Below are positions 1 to 8,744 of a stretch of DNA of 64,000 nucleotides, piece by piece (position 1 is the first letter of the stretch; each line of letters opens with the position of its first letter). The translations under genes and the position numbers were made by a program. A model generated the notes under the pieces. It was not told where the DNA came from. It ran no database searches and saw only the letters and a list, made by a program, of their open reading frames with translations. This stretch comes from Verrucomicrobia bacterium S94 (GTDB lineage Bacteria > Verrucomicrobiota > Kiritimatiellia > Kiritimatiellales > Pontiellaceae): assembly GCA_004299845.1 (NCBI GenBank), contig CP036201.1:1798001-1862000 (forward strand). The letters run 5' to 3'.

Positions 1-1329
1 AATCCCCGGAATTTCATCCAGCCGCGATTCCATAATCCGCCGGCGGCGCAAATCACGATGATAGGTAATCGCAAAACGATGCGCCTCATCACGCAATCGA
101 GTCACCACAGTCAGCGCCGCCGAATTGCGCGGAAGCACCAGGCTGCCCGAGTTTTCTTCATAATCCCAGACGATCTCTTCATAGCGTTTGGCCAGACCGA
201 CGATTGGCAGGTCATCCAGTCCCAGCAAGCGCAATTCAGCCTTCGCGGCGCGCAACTGTGTGATCCCTCCGTCTACCATCACCAGCCCCGGCATCGCCTT
301 CTTTTCACGCTGAAGCCGCGAATACCGCCGCCGCACCACCTCGGCCATCGACCGCGGGTCATCCGCCCCTTCCACCGTTTTGATCCGGAAACGGCGATAA
401 CGGTTCGGATACGGCACTCCGTCCACCGCACACACCATACTGGCCACCGAATTCGTTCCCGAAATATTCGAGATATCGAAACACTCAATGACACGCGGCT
501 CCGCCGGAAGCTTCAACCGCCGCTGTAACTGCTTCAGCCCTTCGCGTGCCTCATCCTGCTTCATCTTCGGCGTTTTACGCACCTTTGCCCGCTCACGCAC
601 GGCATGATTCAAATGCAGCAGCATATCCCGCAACGCCGCAGCCTCTTCAAATTTAAGCTCCGCCGCCTTCTGCTCCATCTCGGAGCGGAGCTCTTTCAGC
701 ATTTCCATCCGCTCACCGCGAAGGAAAGCACAGGCCTCCTCCACCCGCCGCCGATACTCCTCGGGTGACACCTTTCCGATACAGGGAGCCGAACAGTTGG
801 CAATGATATCATCGTTGCAGTGTTTATAGGTTTCTTCATCCGGAATACGCGGGCGACACCGGCGCAGCCCGAATTTCCGTTCCAGAAACTCCACGGCCAT
901 TTTAGCCGCCATTCCCGAAGTATAGGGCCCGAAATATTCCGCTCCGTCCTTCTTTTTTATCCGGCATTTTTCAAGACCCGGAAACGGATGCTGTACATCG
1001 GCGCGAATCATCTGAAATCGCTTATCATCTTTCCAGAGCGTATTGTAGTGCGGCCGGTACTCTTTAATCAGCCTGCCTTCGGTCAGAATCGCCTCCGCCT
1101 CGCTTTTGAGCACCACAATATCAAAATCCTCAATGGAACTGATCAGACTGCGGATTTTCGGCTGGGCGGTACGGCGCGTATGCGAACGGAAATAACTCCG
1201 CACCCGTTTCCGCAGCGAAGCCGCTTTCCCGATATAAATAATTTTCCCATCGCGGTCGCGCATCAGATAACAACCCGGTTTATCCGGCAGTTTTTTCAGT
1301 TTTTCCTGAATGGTTTGCGAAAATTCCAT
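1..1329 (-). CDS. uvrC: UvrC excinuclease subunit C (3' end beyond window)
   Basis: UvrC makes the dual incision of nucleotide excision repair with UvrA and UvrB. The minus-strand frame stays open from the ATG at 1329 to the window edge (443 codons). The N-terminus shows the GIY-YIG nuclease pattern: PGCYLMRD, then KIIYIGKAASLRKRVRSYF. A central UvrB-interacting UVR-like stretch with KAAELKFEEAAALRD follows. The RNase H-like nuclease domain begins at VIECFDISNISG and continues with MVDGG and ITYHRDLR. The protein stops at the left edge, so the C-terminal helix-hairpin-helix is not visible. Identification is secure from the domain order. Confidence 0.95.
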   Translation of the reverse strand, partial: MEFSQTIQEKLKKLPDKPGCYLMRDRDGKIIYIGKAASLRKRVRSYFRSHTRRTAQPKIRSLISSIEDFDIVVLKSEAEAILTEGRLIKEYRPHYNTLWKDDKRFQMIRADVQHPFPGLEKCRIKKKDGAEYFGPYTSGMAAKMAVEFLERKFGLRRCRPRIPDEETYKHCNDDIIANCSAPCIGKVSPEEYRRRVEEACAFLRGERMEMLKELRSEMEQKAAELKFEEAAALRDMLLHLNHAVRERAKVRKTPKMKQDEAREGLKQLQRRLKLPAEPRVIECFDISNISGTNSVASMVCAVDGVPYPNRYRRFRIKTVEGADDPRSMAEVVRRRYSRLQREKKAMPGLVMVDGGITQLRAAKAELRLLGLDDLPIVGLAKRYEEIVWDYEENSGSLVLPRNSAALTVVTRLRDEAHRFAITYHRDLRRRRIMESRLDEIPGI

Positions 1330-1453
1330 ACCCAATAGATATAACAAGCCACCCTCTAACGCAAAACAACTTCAATCCGCAGGCATCAAACCCTGCCGAT
1401 AAGGCTTGTACCGAAAGCCACATTGCATAAGCTTAATTTTTAAGGAATTTAAA

Positions 1454-2458
1454 ATGGAACTGCTGAAAAATATCCTCAACGAAATCTGGCTCGTCACCAC
1501 AGAAATGGCGCCCTATCTCCTGTTCGGCTTTCTTATGGCGGGTATTCTGTCGCAACTGATCTCGCGTAATTTTGTAAAACGCCATCTCGGCGGCGGAGGA
1601 CTTGCAGGCTCCGTAAAAGCCGCCCTCGTCGGAGTTCCGATGCCCATCTGTTCCTGCGGGGTCATCCCTTTTGCCGCACTGTTGCGCAAGCACGGGGCCA
1701 GCCGTGGCGCCACCGCCTCGTTTCTGTCTTCAACACCACAAACCGGTGTTGATTCGCTGATGGTAACCTACGCCCTGCTCGGCTGGGTTTTCGCGGTATT
1801 CCGCGCTCTGGCAGCTTTTCTTTCCGGCATTCTCTGCGGAATTGCCGTCGAAGCCGTTCCAACCTCTGACAAGGATAAACCGGAGGAAGAGGAAAAAACC
1901 GAGGTAACCGACAAGCGCGATCCAATCCTCCTTCGCATGCTCAGATACGGTTTTATTACCCTGCCCGGAAAAATTGCCCAGGCCATGCTGATCGGCATCG
2001 TGATCTCCGGCGTCATCAGCGGAATTATTCCCGATAACTTTTTCGCCGACCGCCTGGGGCATTCCCCCTTTGCAATGATTCTGATGCTCTTCATCGGCAT
2101 CCCGCTCTATGTCTGCTCCTCAGCCTCGGTTCCGATCGCACTGGCCTTCATTAAAGCCGGCCTTTCCCCGGGAGCCGCCCTCGTCTTTCTCATTACCGGT
2201 CCGGCAACCAATGCAGCCACACTGACTACACTCTGGCAGATCATCGGAAAAAAACAGCTCATCGTCTTTCTCATCACCCTTTCCTTATGTGCTCTGGCAG
2301 CAGGATATATCATGAATTTATTTTCTCCTGCACTGGGTATTCAGGAACAGGTTTGCCACATGCACGAATCGGCTTCCCCCCTGAGCGCTGTATGGACAAT
2401 ACTGCTTCTGGCGGTGTTGATCAAAAGTATCATTCCTTCCCGCTCAAAAAATACGTAA
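1454..2458 (+). CDS. SO_0444/ArsP-type permease (putative metal or organo-metalloid efflux)
   Basis: This is a polytopic inner-membrane permease of 334 residues. It belongs by eye to the DUF318/ArsP_1 group, which includes SO_0444-type Cu/Zn efflux permeases. Visible hallmarks are the paired halves with VPMPICSCGVIPFAALLRK in the first, IPLYVCSSASVPIALAFI in the second, and TGPATNAATLTTLW near the end. The CSC and CSS motifs sit at matching places in the two repeats. A charged cytoplasmic loop (DKDKPEEEEKTEVTDKRD) joins the halves. The start at 1454 is preferred over an upstream ATG at 1406 because it follows TAAGGAA and gives a normal membrane-protein N-terminus. The substrate is not determinable from sequence. 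Confidence 0.8.
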   Translation: MELLKNILNEIWLVTTEMAPYLLFGFLMAGILSQLISRNFVKRHLGGGGLAGSVKAALVGVPMPICSCGVIPFAALLRKHGASRGATASFLSSTPQTGVDSLMVTYALLGWVFAVFRALAAFLSGILCGIAVEAVPTSDKDKPEEEEKTEVTDKRDPILLRMLRYGFITLPGKIAQAMLIGIVISGVISGIIPDNFFADRLGHSPFAMILMLFIGIPLYVCSSASVPIALAFIKAGLSPGAALVFLITGPATNAATLTTLWQIIGKKQLIVFLITLSLCALAAGYIMNLFSPALGIQEQVCHMHESASPLSAVWTILLLAVLIKSIIPSRSKNT

Positions 2459-2568
2459 TTACCTATCCGAAACACGGAATATCAGGGATTGGCTCTAAAA
2501 ATGCGTTGTCGGAACCCCTGTTGTTCCCTATTATAAGAGTGAGTCATGCGTTCTAGGGTTGGAATCGA

Positions 2569-3231
2569 ATGAGTAAGTTGAAATGCAGTATTATGGTCAT
2601 AGATGATCATCCGATTATCCATGACGGGTTGAAAACGTTATTGGCAACCGAGAGCGATATGGAAATATCCAGCACCGCCTCATCGGCTGACGAAGCGCTG
2701 GAAAAATTATCTAACATCAACGTAGATATCGCCATCGTCGATCTGTCACTCGGCGGAACCGATGGCACCTACCTGATTCAGCAGATCAGAAAGCTTTATC
2801 CGGATCTTAAGATTCTGGTTTATACCATGTCTGAAGAAAAGCTCTTTGCAGAGCGTTCGGCCACAGCCGGAGCACATGGTTATGTCATGAAAACTTCTCC
2901 GCCGAATACACTGAAAAAAGCGATTAGGACTGTTTTTTCCGGTGAACTCTATTTTACTGAAGACACGATTAATCGCATCAGAAAAAAATCCGAAGGCTAC
3001 ACAGACGCACCGCGAACGCTGCTCGACAACCTCTCCAACCGGGAAATGGATATTTTCAAACTGATCGGAGAAGGGCTCGATACCGCCCTGATCAGTGAAC
3101 GGCTCAATATCAGTCGAAATACAGTCGACACCCACCGGATTAACATCAAAAACAAACTTGAGCTGCCTAACGGAAAAGCTGTTGAACGCCTGGCCTACGA
3201 AGTCATTCAGCAGGGGCGGATGCCGAACTGA
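2569..3231 (+). CDS. NarL/FixJ-family response regulator (orphan)
   Basis: A two-domain response regulator of 220 residues. The receiver domain (about 1-125) has the acidic pair IDDH at 11-14, the phosphoacceptor Asp58 in IAIVDLS, Thr86 in VYTMS and Lys108 in YVMKTS. The C-terminal LuxR-type HTH (about 150-215) reads LSNREMDIFKLIGEGL, then ISERLNISRNTVDTHRINI. It should bind DNA when phosphorylated by a HisKA_3 (HPK7) kinase. No kinase gene is adjacent. The kinase cluster at 54.8-58.8 kb is of the right type and is a candidate partner by inference. The ATG follows GGAATCGA, a weak ribosome binding site. Confidence 0.9.
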   Translation: MSKLKCSIMVIDDHPIIHDGLKTLLATESDMEISSTASSADEALEKLSNINVDIAIVDLSLGGTDGTYLIQQIRKLYPDLKILVYTMSEEKLFAERSATAGAHGYVMKTSPPNTLKKAIRTVFSGELYFTEDTINRIRKKSEGYTDAPRTLLDNLSNREMDIFKLIGEGLDTALISERLNISRNTVDTHRINIKNKLELPNGKAVERLAYEVIQQGRMPN

Positions 3232-3237
3232 ATAAAC

Positions 3238-3260
3238 ACACATTGCTGCCCGCAATGTGT
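3238..3260. terminator. Hairpin between regulator gene and rnpB
   Basis: A perfect 9-bp stem (ACACATTGC at 3238-3246, GCAATGTGT at 3252-3260) with a 5-nt loop lies between the stop of the response regulator and the 3' end of rnpB. It is placed to end transcription from both sides. There is no long T run, so its strength is uncertain. Confidence 0.5.
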
Positions 3261-3269
3261 ATTCAGAAA

Positions 3270-3610
3270 ACAGGCAGGGCGGTAAGCCGGATTCTGTTCA
3301 CCCGAAGGTGTCGATCATTTATCTATGCGATCTACCCGGAACCTTAAACAGAGCGGGCCGCTCCTAAGTCCCCTATTTGATCTTGCTCCGGACGGGGTTT
3401 ACCCTGCCACGGTCGTTACCTTCCGCGCGGTGGGCTCTTACCCCACCATTTCACCCTTACCCCGCGAACGGGGCGGTATATTTTCTGCGGCACTTTCCAT
3501 CCCATGCGATCTGGCACATGGATTCCCGCGTTAACCCCGGGACGTCCTGCCCTGTGGAGTCCGGACTTTCCTCCCCGCATATGCGGAGCGACCGATACAC
3601 CCTGCCTGAA
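3270..3610 (-). ncRNA. rnpB: RNase P RNA, bacterial type A
   Basis: This is the catalytic RNA that matures the 5' ends of tRNAs. On the minus strand the conserved GAGGAAAGTCCGGACTCC box lies at about 3557-3574 and the 3' element GAATCCGGCTTACCG at about 3279-3294. The ends CAGGCAGGG (about 3600-3608) and CCCTGCCTG (about 3271-3279) pair as helix P1. Spacing and length (about 340 nt) fit a type A RNA. End positions are set by the P1 pairing and may be off by a few bases. Confidence 0.93.
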
Positions 3611-3677
3611 AATTAAAACTGATTCCTGAAAAAGAGCCGAAATTCACCGAAAATGAATTACGTCTCTCTCACCTATG

Positions 3678-4394
3678 CTATCCACCGTACGGCGGATTGT
3701 AGACAATACGCCCACAAAAGTTACACCCTACAATTTTTGTCGGGTTACGCGCATCGTTGATTACCTGCGGCGGAAGCTTCATATGACATCCGCCACAGTA
3801 TCCGCCCTCTTCCACCAGAACAATCGCCACATCTTTTTTGTTCTGCAGTATACGCATATATTTTGCGAGGAGTTTCCTGTCGCAGCCTTCTGCCATCCGG
3901 TTGCGTTCAACCTTCATTTTCTCGACCTTCTCTTCGAGATAGGCCTTGCGCTCATCGAGTTCCTGCAGCTCATCGGCAATACCCTCGCGTTCATGGCTCA
4001 GCCGTTCTTCGCATTCAGCCACAATCGCTTTCCCCGCTTCAAGATCCTCCATCAGCTTGATCTCTTTTTCCTCAAGCGCTTTGATCTCATCCTCAACAGC
4101 ACCGATCTCTTTCACGAACGCCCGATACTGCTCGTTCGTCTCCGCATCCATCTGCTGGTTTTTGTATTTGGTGACCCGTTCCTTGAGTGCTTCCACCTCC
4201 AGCTCCTGCTCCTTCAGCGTAGCTTCGGTGTGCTTTTTACTGTCGAGCGCCATTTCGAGTTTCTTTTTCGAACCGCTCAGCTGCGCTTCAATATCGCTTT
4301 TACGCTTTGGAATATCGCGAATCTCCCGCAGGAGTTTGATCAGTTTACGATCCTTCTTCTGAAGGGCAAAAATAGGTTCCAACGGATGCGACAC
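3678..4394 (-). CDS. C4-type zinc-ribbon coiled-coil protein (CT398/CdsZ-like)
   Basis: A cytoplasmic protein of about 238 residues. It has a long charged coiled coil followed by a C-terminal C4 zinc ribbon with CGGCHMKLP and later CNFCGRIVYNP. This architecture is that of the DUF164/zf-RING_7 family, whose chlamydial member CdsZ (CT398) binds sigma-54 and type III secretion components. Here the function is only inferred from family. The frame opens with a TTG at 4400 directly on top of AAGGAGG. The GTG at 4394 has 6 nt between AGGAGG and the codon, so 4394 is taken as the start. It precedes rnpB on the same strand. Confidence 0.82.
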   Translation of the reverse strand: MSHPLEPIFALQKKDRKLIKLLREIRDIPKRKSDIEAQLSGSKKKLEMALDSKKHTEATLKEQELEVEALKERVTKYKNQQMDAETNEQYRAFVKEIGAVEDEIKALEEKEIKLMEDLEAGKAIVAECEERLSHEREGIADELQELDERKAYLEEKVEKMKVERNRMAEGCDRKLLAKYMRILQNKKDVAIVLVEEGGYCGGCHMKLPPQVINDARNPTKIVGCNFCGRIVYNPPYGG

Positions 4395-4506
4395 AGGCAA
4401 CCTCCTTAAATTTTCTAAAAAACAAGCTTCGTAAAGTACCCATTCAGTTTTCCCAAGTCAAAGCGATTGACTATTTTTGTCACCGCCGTCTTTTCCGGGA
4501 AAACTC

Positions 4507-4537
4507 AATAAAAAAGTCCCGGCCAAAGCGGGACTTA
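4507..4537 (-). terminator. Intrinsic terminator of pyrE
   Basis: The stem AAGTCCCG (4514-4521) pairs with CGGGACTT (4529-4536) around a 7-nt loop. On the minus strand the hairpin is followed by CTTTTTTATTG, a good T run just after the pyrE stop. Confidence 0.8.
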
Positions 4538-4545
4538 TCATAATC

Positions 4546-5121
4546 TTATTTACTTCCGGGATGTACCAGTTCCAATCCCGCTTTACAGAGCGGGCAATCC
4601 GCGGGATCATATGTCACCGGTTCAATGTCAAGCAGACTGATCAACGGCGCATCAAACGCCGCCTTTCCGCCGCTGCGATTCACCAGAATACCGATCGCGG
4701 AAACCACGCCCCCGTTTTCTTTAACAATATCAATGGTTTCCTGCACCCGGCCGCCGCGCGTCACCACATCTTCGGCAATAACGAACCGTTCACCCTTTTC
4801 AATCCTGAAACGACGCAGCCTGAGAGCATTGTCTTCTTTTTCCACAAAAATAAAACGGACCCCCAACGCCCGGGCCACATCATGACCGATGGTAATTCCG
4901 CCCATAGCCGGAGCAATGACGGTATCCACTTTCAGATCGGCCAGTTCAGCTTTCATTTTTTCCACCAGCGCTTCGCAGAGCTCCCCGGAAATACGCGGAT
5001 GCTGCAATACCAGCGCACACTGGAAAAACTGATTGCTGTGAAGGCCGGAACGCAACTCAAAATGGCCCTCAAGCAATGCATTGGTTTTTTTAAAAATACC
5101 GAGCACTTCTTCCTGAGTCAT
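4546..5121 (-). CDS. pyrE: Orotate phosphoribosyltransferase
   Basis: PyrE (191 residues) joins orotate to PRPP to form OMP in pyrimidine synthesis. The PRPP-binding motif reads FVIAEDVVTRGGRVQETI, and the earlier loop has IFVEKEDNALRLRRF, which supplies the catalytic Lys/Arg. The C-terminus (DPADCPLCKAGLELVHPGSK) is the short extension seen in type PyrE/KPRT-like proteins. GGGAGAAGTT precedes the ATG. The gene is monocistronic, with hairpins on both sides. Confidence 0.92.
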   Translation of the reverse strand: MTQEEVLGIFKKTNALLEGHFELRSGLHSNQFFQCALVLQHPRISGELCEALVEKMKAELADLKVDTVIAPAMGGITIGHDVARALGVRFIFVEKEDNALRLRRFRIEKGERFVIAEDVVTRGGRVQETIDIVKENGGVVSAIGILVNRSGGKAAFDAPLISLLDIEPVTYDPADCPLCKAGLELVHPGSK

Positions 5122-5201
5122 AACTTCTCCCTGAACTGTTAATCAATAATGGTGCTACTTTTTCATATTCTGCCCGATGTCGTCCATCCTGATTAAATGA
5201 A

Positions 5202-5240
5202 AAGGACGCCCGACGTAAAATCAGGGCGCCCTTTTTCCGA
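5202..5240 (-). terminator. Terminator after nrfA
   Basis: The arms AAGGACGCCC (5202-5211) and GGGCGCCCTT (5224-5233) form a 10-bp stem with one mismatch. Read on the minus strand it follows the nrfA stop at 5262 and leads into CCTTTTCATTT. On the plus strand it is followed by TTTTTCC, so it may work in both directions. Confidence 0.65.
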
Positions 5241-5261
5241 ACGACTCAGCCGAACGGAAGT

Positions 5262-6698
5262 TTACTTACGGATCAGCTTAAGCGCCTCAACCTGTCCCTG
5301 ACGGGCATAGTCCGCCGCTTCTGCCAGAATCCGTGCCGCTTCCTGTGGCGCATGGAAACCCATCGAATTTTCGGCGGCGATATAGTCGAGGCGCCACTGC
5401 GCCTTACGCTGAAATTCAAGAGCCGCAGCAAGCTCCTCTTCCGTCACCCCGGATTCTTTTGCCTCCATCACCGCATCCATCAGGTCATTCAATGCTTCAC
5501 CGCCACGCAGCAGCAACTTATAGTTTTTCTGCTGGATAGAATCCACAAGATCCAGAATCTCCTGTTCCGATTTACGGTGACAGGTCTGACAGGCACGATT
5601 CACATTCAGCAACGGACTGCGTACCCAGTGATCAGATACTTTCGATGCGCCGTCACGCATATAAGGCATATGGCAGTCGGCACAGGAAACTCCACTTCGG
5701 GCATGCACACCCTGACTCCACAGTTCAAATTCGGGATGCTGTGCTTTCAGAATCGGAGCTCCGGTTTCTTTATGTTTGTAATCATAAAACCGCTCTCCGC
5801 TCGTAAGTCTGGTTTCATCCCAGAATTTTTCCTCACTATCCATACTCAAGCCGTTGCCCCACGGAAAGGTAAGCGGGAAATCAGAGGAACAGTAGTATTC
5901 GACATGGCACTGCCCGCAGACAAATGAACGCATTTCATTGCGGGTAGCATCCACATTCGGATCATACGGCGTTTCACGTCCGCTCTCCCTCCAGATATCG
6001 ATCGACGGAATAGCCGGCACCGGGGCATCCGAATTCGCCAGACGCCGGATACCGTCGATGAACCCCGGACGTGTTACCCGAATGGCCATCGTTTCCGGAT
6101 CATGGCAGTCCACACAGGAAACCGGATGCGCATGCCCCATATCATGAGCCATTTCGTTCAGTTCCCAATACGACATTGCATGCGTCTTTTTCATACCGGC
6201 CATAGCATCGCCGTCGCCCAGTTCACGGTAAACCGGCATAATTGAAGCATGGCAGTGCAGACAGGAACCCGACTGTTTCGCCTTGTGCCGGTCGGTATGC
6301 TCCTGATCATAAAGCATATAGGCATGGCCGCGGCGGTCGCGATAGTCGATAGAAAATGCATACCCGAGAAACATGCGCTTAAGCCAGTGATATTCCGGCC
6401 GGTCGATTTTCTGCTCAGGAAGTGCTTCGCTGCCGCCGTGCCCGCCAAACGTTGTTTTTGTGGAAAGCGCCGTACGCTTGTAACTGTCGTACTGTTTCGG
6501 CCAGTTTTTACCCCAGACCGCCGGATCCGTTGTCTCCTCGGTCACTTCCACCAGACGCAGATACTGCTGACGGGCCTCCACTTTCCGCTCGGTGATATTG
6601 GTCAGCAACGCAACAATCAGAGCCGAAAGAATGGCTACGGCCACCACAATGATAATATAAATTCCGGACGCACCCTGTTTTTTCACTTGTTTACTCAT
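5262..6698 (-). CDS. nrfA: Cytochrome c nitrite reductase NrfA, CxxCH heme-1 variant
   Basis: The periplasmic pentaheme enzyme that reduces nitrite to ammonium (478 residues). A single N-terminal membrane anchor lies at about 12-32. Five heme motifs are visible: CLHCH (146-150), CVDCH, CGQCH, CADCH and CQTCH. The active-site signature CGQCHVEYY and the calcium-site run [10 protein letters not shown] are present. The first motif, which is CxxCK in E. coli and Wolinella, is CxxCH here; this variant is known in some NrfA lineages. The frame opens upstream, but the ATG at 6698 with GGGAAAGTT is chosen. That start overlaps the nrfH stop by 8 bp, fitting the membrane-bound NrfHA complex. Confidence 0.95.
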   Translation of the reverse strand: MSKQVKKQGASGIYIIIVVAVAILSALIVALLTNITERKVEARQQYLRLVEVTEETTDPAVWGKNWPKQYDSYKRTALSTKTTFGGHGGSEALPEQKIDRPEYHWLKRMFLGYAFSIDYRDRRGHAYMLYDQEHTDRHKAKQSGSCLHCHASIMPVYRELGDGDAMAGMKKTHAMSYWELNEMAHDMGHAHPVSCVDCHDPETMAIRVTRPGFIDGIRRLANSDAPVPAIPSIDIWRESGRETPYDPNVDATRNEMRSFVCGQCHVEYYCSSDFPLTFPWGNGLSMDSEEKFWDETRLTSGERFYDYKHKETGAPILKAQHPEFELWSQGVHARSGVSCADCHMPYMRDGASKVSDHWVRSPLLNVNRACQTCHRKSEQEILDLVDSIQQKNYKLLLRGGEALNDLMDAVMEAKESGVTEEELAAALEFQRKAQWRLDYIAAENSMGFHAPQEAARILAEAADYARQGQVEALKLIRK

Positions 6699-7200
6699 AA
6701 CTTTCCCTTTCTTTTTCCACACCTCGATCCGCTCCGCCGATACCGGTGGGTAAAACCCCATGCCCCACCGATGCGTGACAATGAATGCAGCTCACCGCAT
6801 CAGGATCCGTAATATCCCTTCTGAACATCTCATGTACCATATCCTCATGACACGCCACGCAGTTGTGCTGCAGAATCCGCTTGTTTTTCCCCTTGATCAT
6901 AATGGGCTCGTGAAAATTCTGCGTGGTAAACGCTTTCGAGTGATGCCAGCCGTTTTCCGCTTTTGCGATGTATTTACCGATGAAATCATGCGGCAGATGA
7001 CAGTCGACACAGGTGGCCTGTGCATGATGACTGGACTTCACCCACGAATCATACTGCGGCGTCATAATATGGCAGTTCACGCAGGCCTTCGGATCAGAAC
7101 TCATATAGGAAAGCCCCTCGGCATATCTCATAGTAAACGCGCCTGTTCCGACCAGAATGCCCACCATCACCGCAAGAACCACCGCTCTTTTTTCTAACAT
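6691..7200 (-). CDS. nrfH: Cytochrome c nitrite reductase small subunit NrfH
   Basis: NrfH passes electrons from menaquinol to NrfA and anchors the complex in the membrane. It is a NapC/NirT-family tetraheme protein of about 169 residues. It has one N-terminal membrane helix ([17 protein letters not shown]) and four heme motifs: CVNCH, CVDCH, CVACH and CIHCH. Two start codons, at 7206 and 7200, follow GAGGGGAG. The second has an 8-nt spacing and is preferred; the first would leave only 2 nt. The gene is transcribed with nrfA. No FNR-like palindrome was seen upstream. Confidence 0.93.
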   Translation of the reverse strand: MLEKRAVVLAVMVGILVGTGAFTMRYAEGLSYMSSDPKACVNCHIMTPQYDSWVKSSHHAQATCVDCHLPHDFIGKYIAKAENGWHHSKAFTTQNFHEPIMIKGKNKRILQHNCVACHEDMVHEMFRRDITDPDAVSCIHCHASVGHGVLPTGIGGADRGVEKERESYE

Positions 7201-7428
7201 CCTCATTACTCCCCTCTGAACCGCCATTACAGCAGTCGGATAAAAAGACGACCATTCCCATCGCCTTTTCAAGGTTTAGCACCATGGCCGACCCGTTAAG
7301 CCTTTGGAAGGAATAAATCCGATTCGGCCATATTTAAATTCAATCCGAATAACATGATGACAATTCCGCTTGCTTCCAACCTCCGGAAAACGTAAGAGAG
7401 TCAACCTTTTGAGCCTCATCTATTAATC

Positions 7429-8712
7429 ATGAATACACTGCAAACCTATTTCGTTAACGTACTCGGCTGCAAAGTCAACCAGTATGACGCCCAGCAGATT
7501 GAACAGCTGCTCGAACGCTATGGCCTGAAAAAGGCGGAACAGTCCGACGACGGCGACATCATCGTTGTGCATACCTGCGGCGTTACCGCAGCTGCCGCCC
7601 AGAAATCGCGCCAGACCATCCGCAAAATGCAGCGGAACAACCCCCTGGCTCATGTCTTTGTCACCGGCTGCGCCGCCGACATCGAACTCACAGACGTCGG
7701 ACAGGACCCCGTATTCCGTGTGCCCGCCGGAGCCGACTGGATTCAGCGCCTCGATCAGCAGCTCAGCGAACTGGCCATGCCCGAAAAACACGGGATGGAG
7801 AACATCGAGACCGACACCTTCACCATTTCCCGTTTCGGTGACCACACCCGCGCTTTCTTAAAGGTGCAGGACGGCTGCGACATCGGCTGTTCCTTCTGCA
7901 TCATTCCACAGCTCCGCAAAGAACCGCGCGACAAAGCCATCGAAGACGCCGTCCGCGAAGCCACCGCACTTACCGAAGCCGGCTACCGCGAAATTGTCGT
8001 CACCGGCGTCAGCGTCGGCCTCTATGGCCGCGGCCGCGGCTCATCGCTTGCTGAAATGCTGCGCAACCTCGTGAAAGTTCCGAACATTGGAAGAATCCGC
8101 CTTTCCAGTCTGCATCCCGGTGAACTGACCGATGAATTACTGGAGGTATGGTCCGCCAACAAAAATATTATGCCGCACCTCCATCTTTCACTGCAGTCCG
8201 GCTCCAACGCCGTTCTGCACGCCATGCGTCGCGGGTACACCGCAGAGGAATACTACGACGCCGTCATCCGCGCCCGCGCCGTGCTCGACAATCCGGCCTT
8301 CACCACTGACGTCATCGTCGGCTTCCCCGGCGAAACCGACACCTATTTTGAGGAATCCTACGATTTCTGTAAAAAAGTCGGTTTTTCACAGATGCACGTC
8401 TTCACCTATTCGCCGCGCCCCAAAACAATCGCGGCCAGAATGGGCAATCAGGTCAACGGCGCCATCGCCATGGAACGCAGCGAAAAACTGCGCGAACTGG
8501 GCGAAACCATGGCCGTTAACTATCACCGTCTGTTCCGGGAACTGGAAGTCGAGGTGCTCGTCGAGCGCGTCAAAGACGGCATTGGAAGCGGATATACCCG
8601 ACATTATATCCCGGCAGAATTCCCCTGTTCGGAAGATCAGCAGAACTCGGTTCTACGGGTGCGGGTTTCCGAAACAACATCAAACGGCATTTCGGGTGTG
8701 ATTAGTCTTTAA
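7429..8712 (+). CDS. mtaB: tRNA t6A37 methylthiotransferase MtaB-type
   Basis: A radical-SAM enzyme (427 residues) that adds a methylthio group to t6A37 of tRNAs reading ANN codons. The N-terminal UPF0004 domain has the three cluster cysteines Cys14 (LGCKVNQYD), Cys50 (HTCGVT) and Cys81 (TGCAA). The radical-SAM motif CDIGCSFC has Cys150, Cys154 and Cys157. A short C-terminal TRAM-like part follows. The GCKVNQYDAQ start is typical of MtaB rather than MiaB, whose equivalent is GCQMN. It is divergent from nrfH across a gap of about 228 bp. Confidence 0.88.
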   Translation: MNTLQTYFVNVLGCKVNQYDAQQIEQLLERYGLKKAEQSDDGDIIVVHTCGVTAAAAQKSRQTIRKMQRNNPLAHVFVTGCAADIELTDVGQDPVFRVPAGADWIQRLDQQLSELAMPEKHGMENIETDTFTISRFGDHTRAFLKVQDGCDIGCSFCIIPQLRKEPRDKAIEDAVREATALTEAGYREIVVTGVSVGLYGRGRGSSLAEMLRNLVKVPNIGRIRLSSLHPGELTDELLEVWSANKNIMPHLHLSLQSGSNAVLHAMRRGYTAEEYYDAVIRARAVLDNPAFTTDVIVGFPGETDTYFEESYDFCKKVGFSQMHVFTYSPRPKTIAARMGNQVNGAIAMERSEKLRELGETMAVNYHRLFRELEVEVLVERVKDGIGSGYTRHYIPAEFPCSEDQQNSVLRVRVSETTSNGISGVISL

Positions 8713-8744
8713 CAGAGTCCCCGGCATTTTTATATTTACCGCCT

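Noticed and set aside
58-1338. Plus-strand frames of 156 and 172 codons
   Set aside because: They are antisense to uvrC, whose minus-strand frame carries the GIY-YIG and RNase H-like motifs throughout.
7207-7428. FNR/NNR-type site for nrfHA
   Set aside because: No TTGAT-N4-ATCAA-like palindrome was found in the divergent nrfH-mtaB region.
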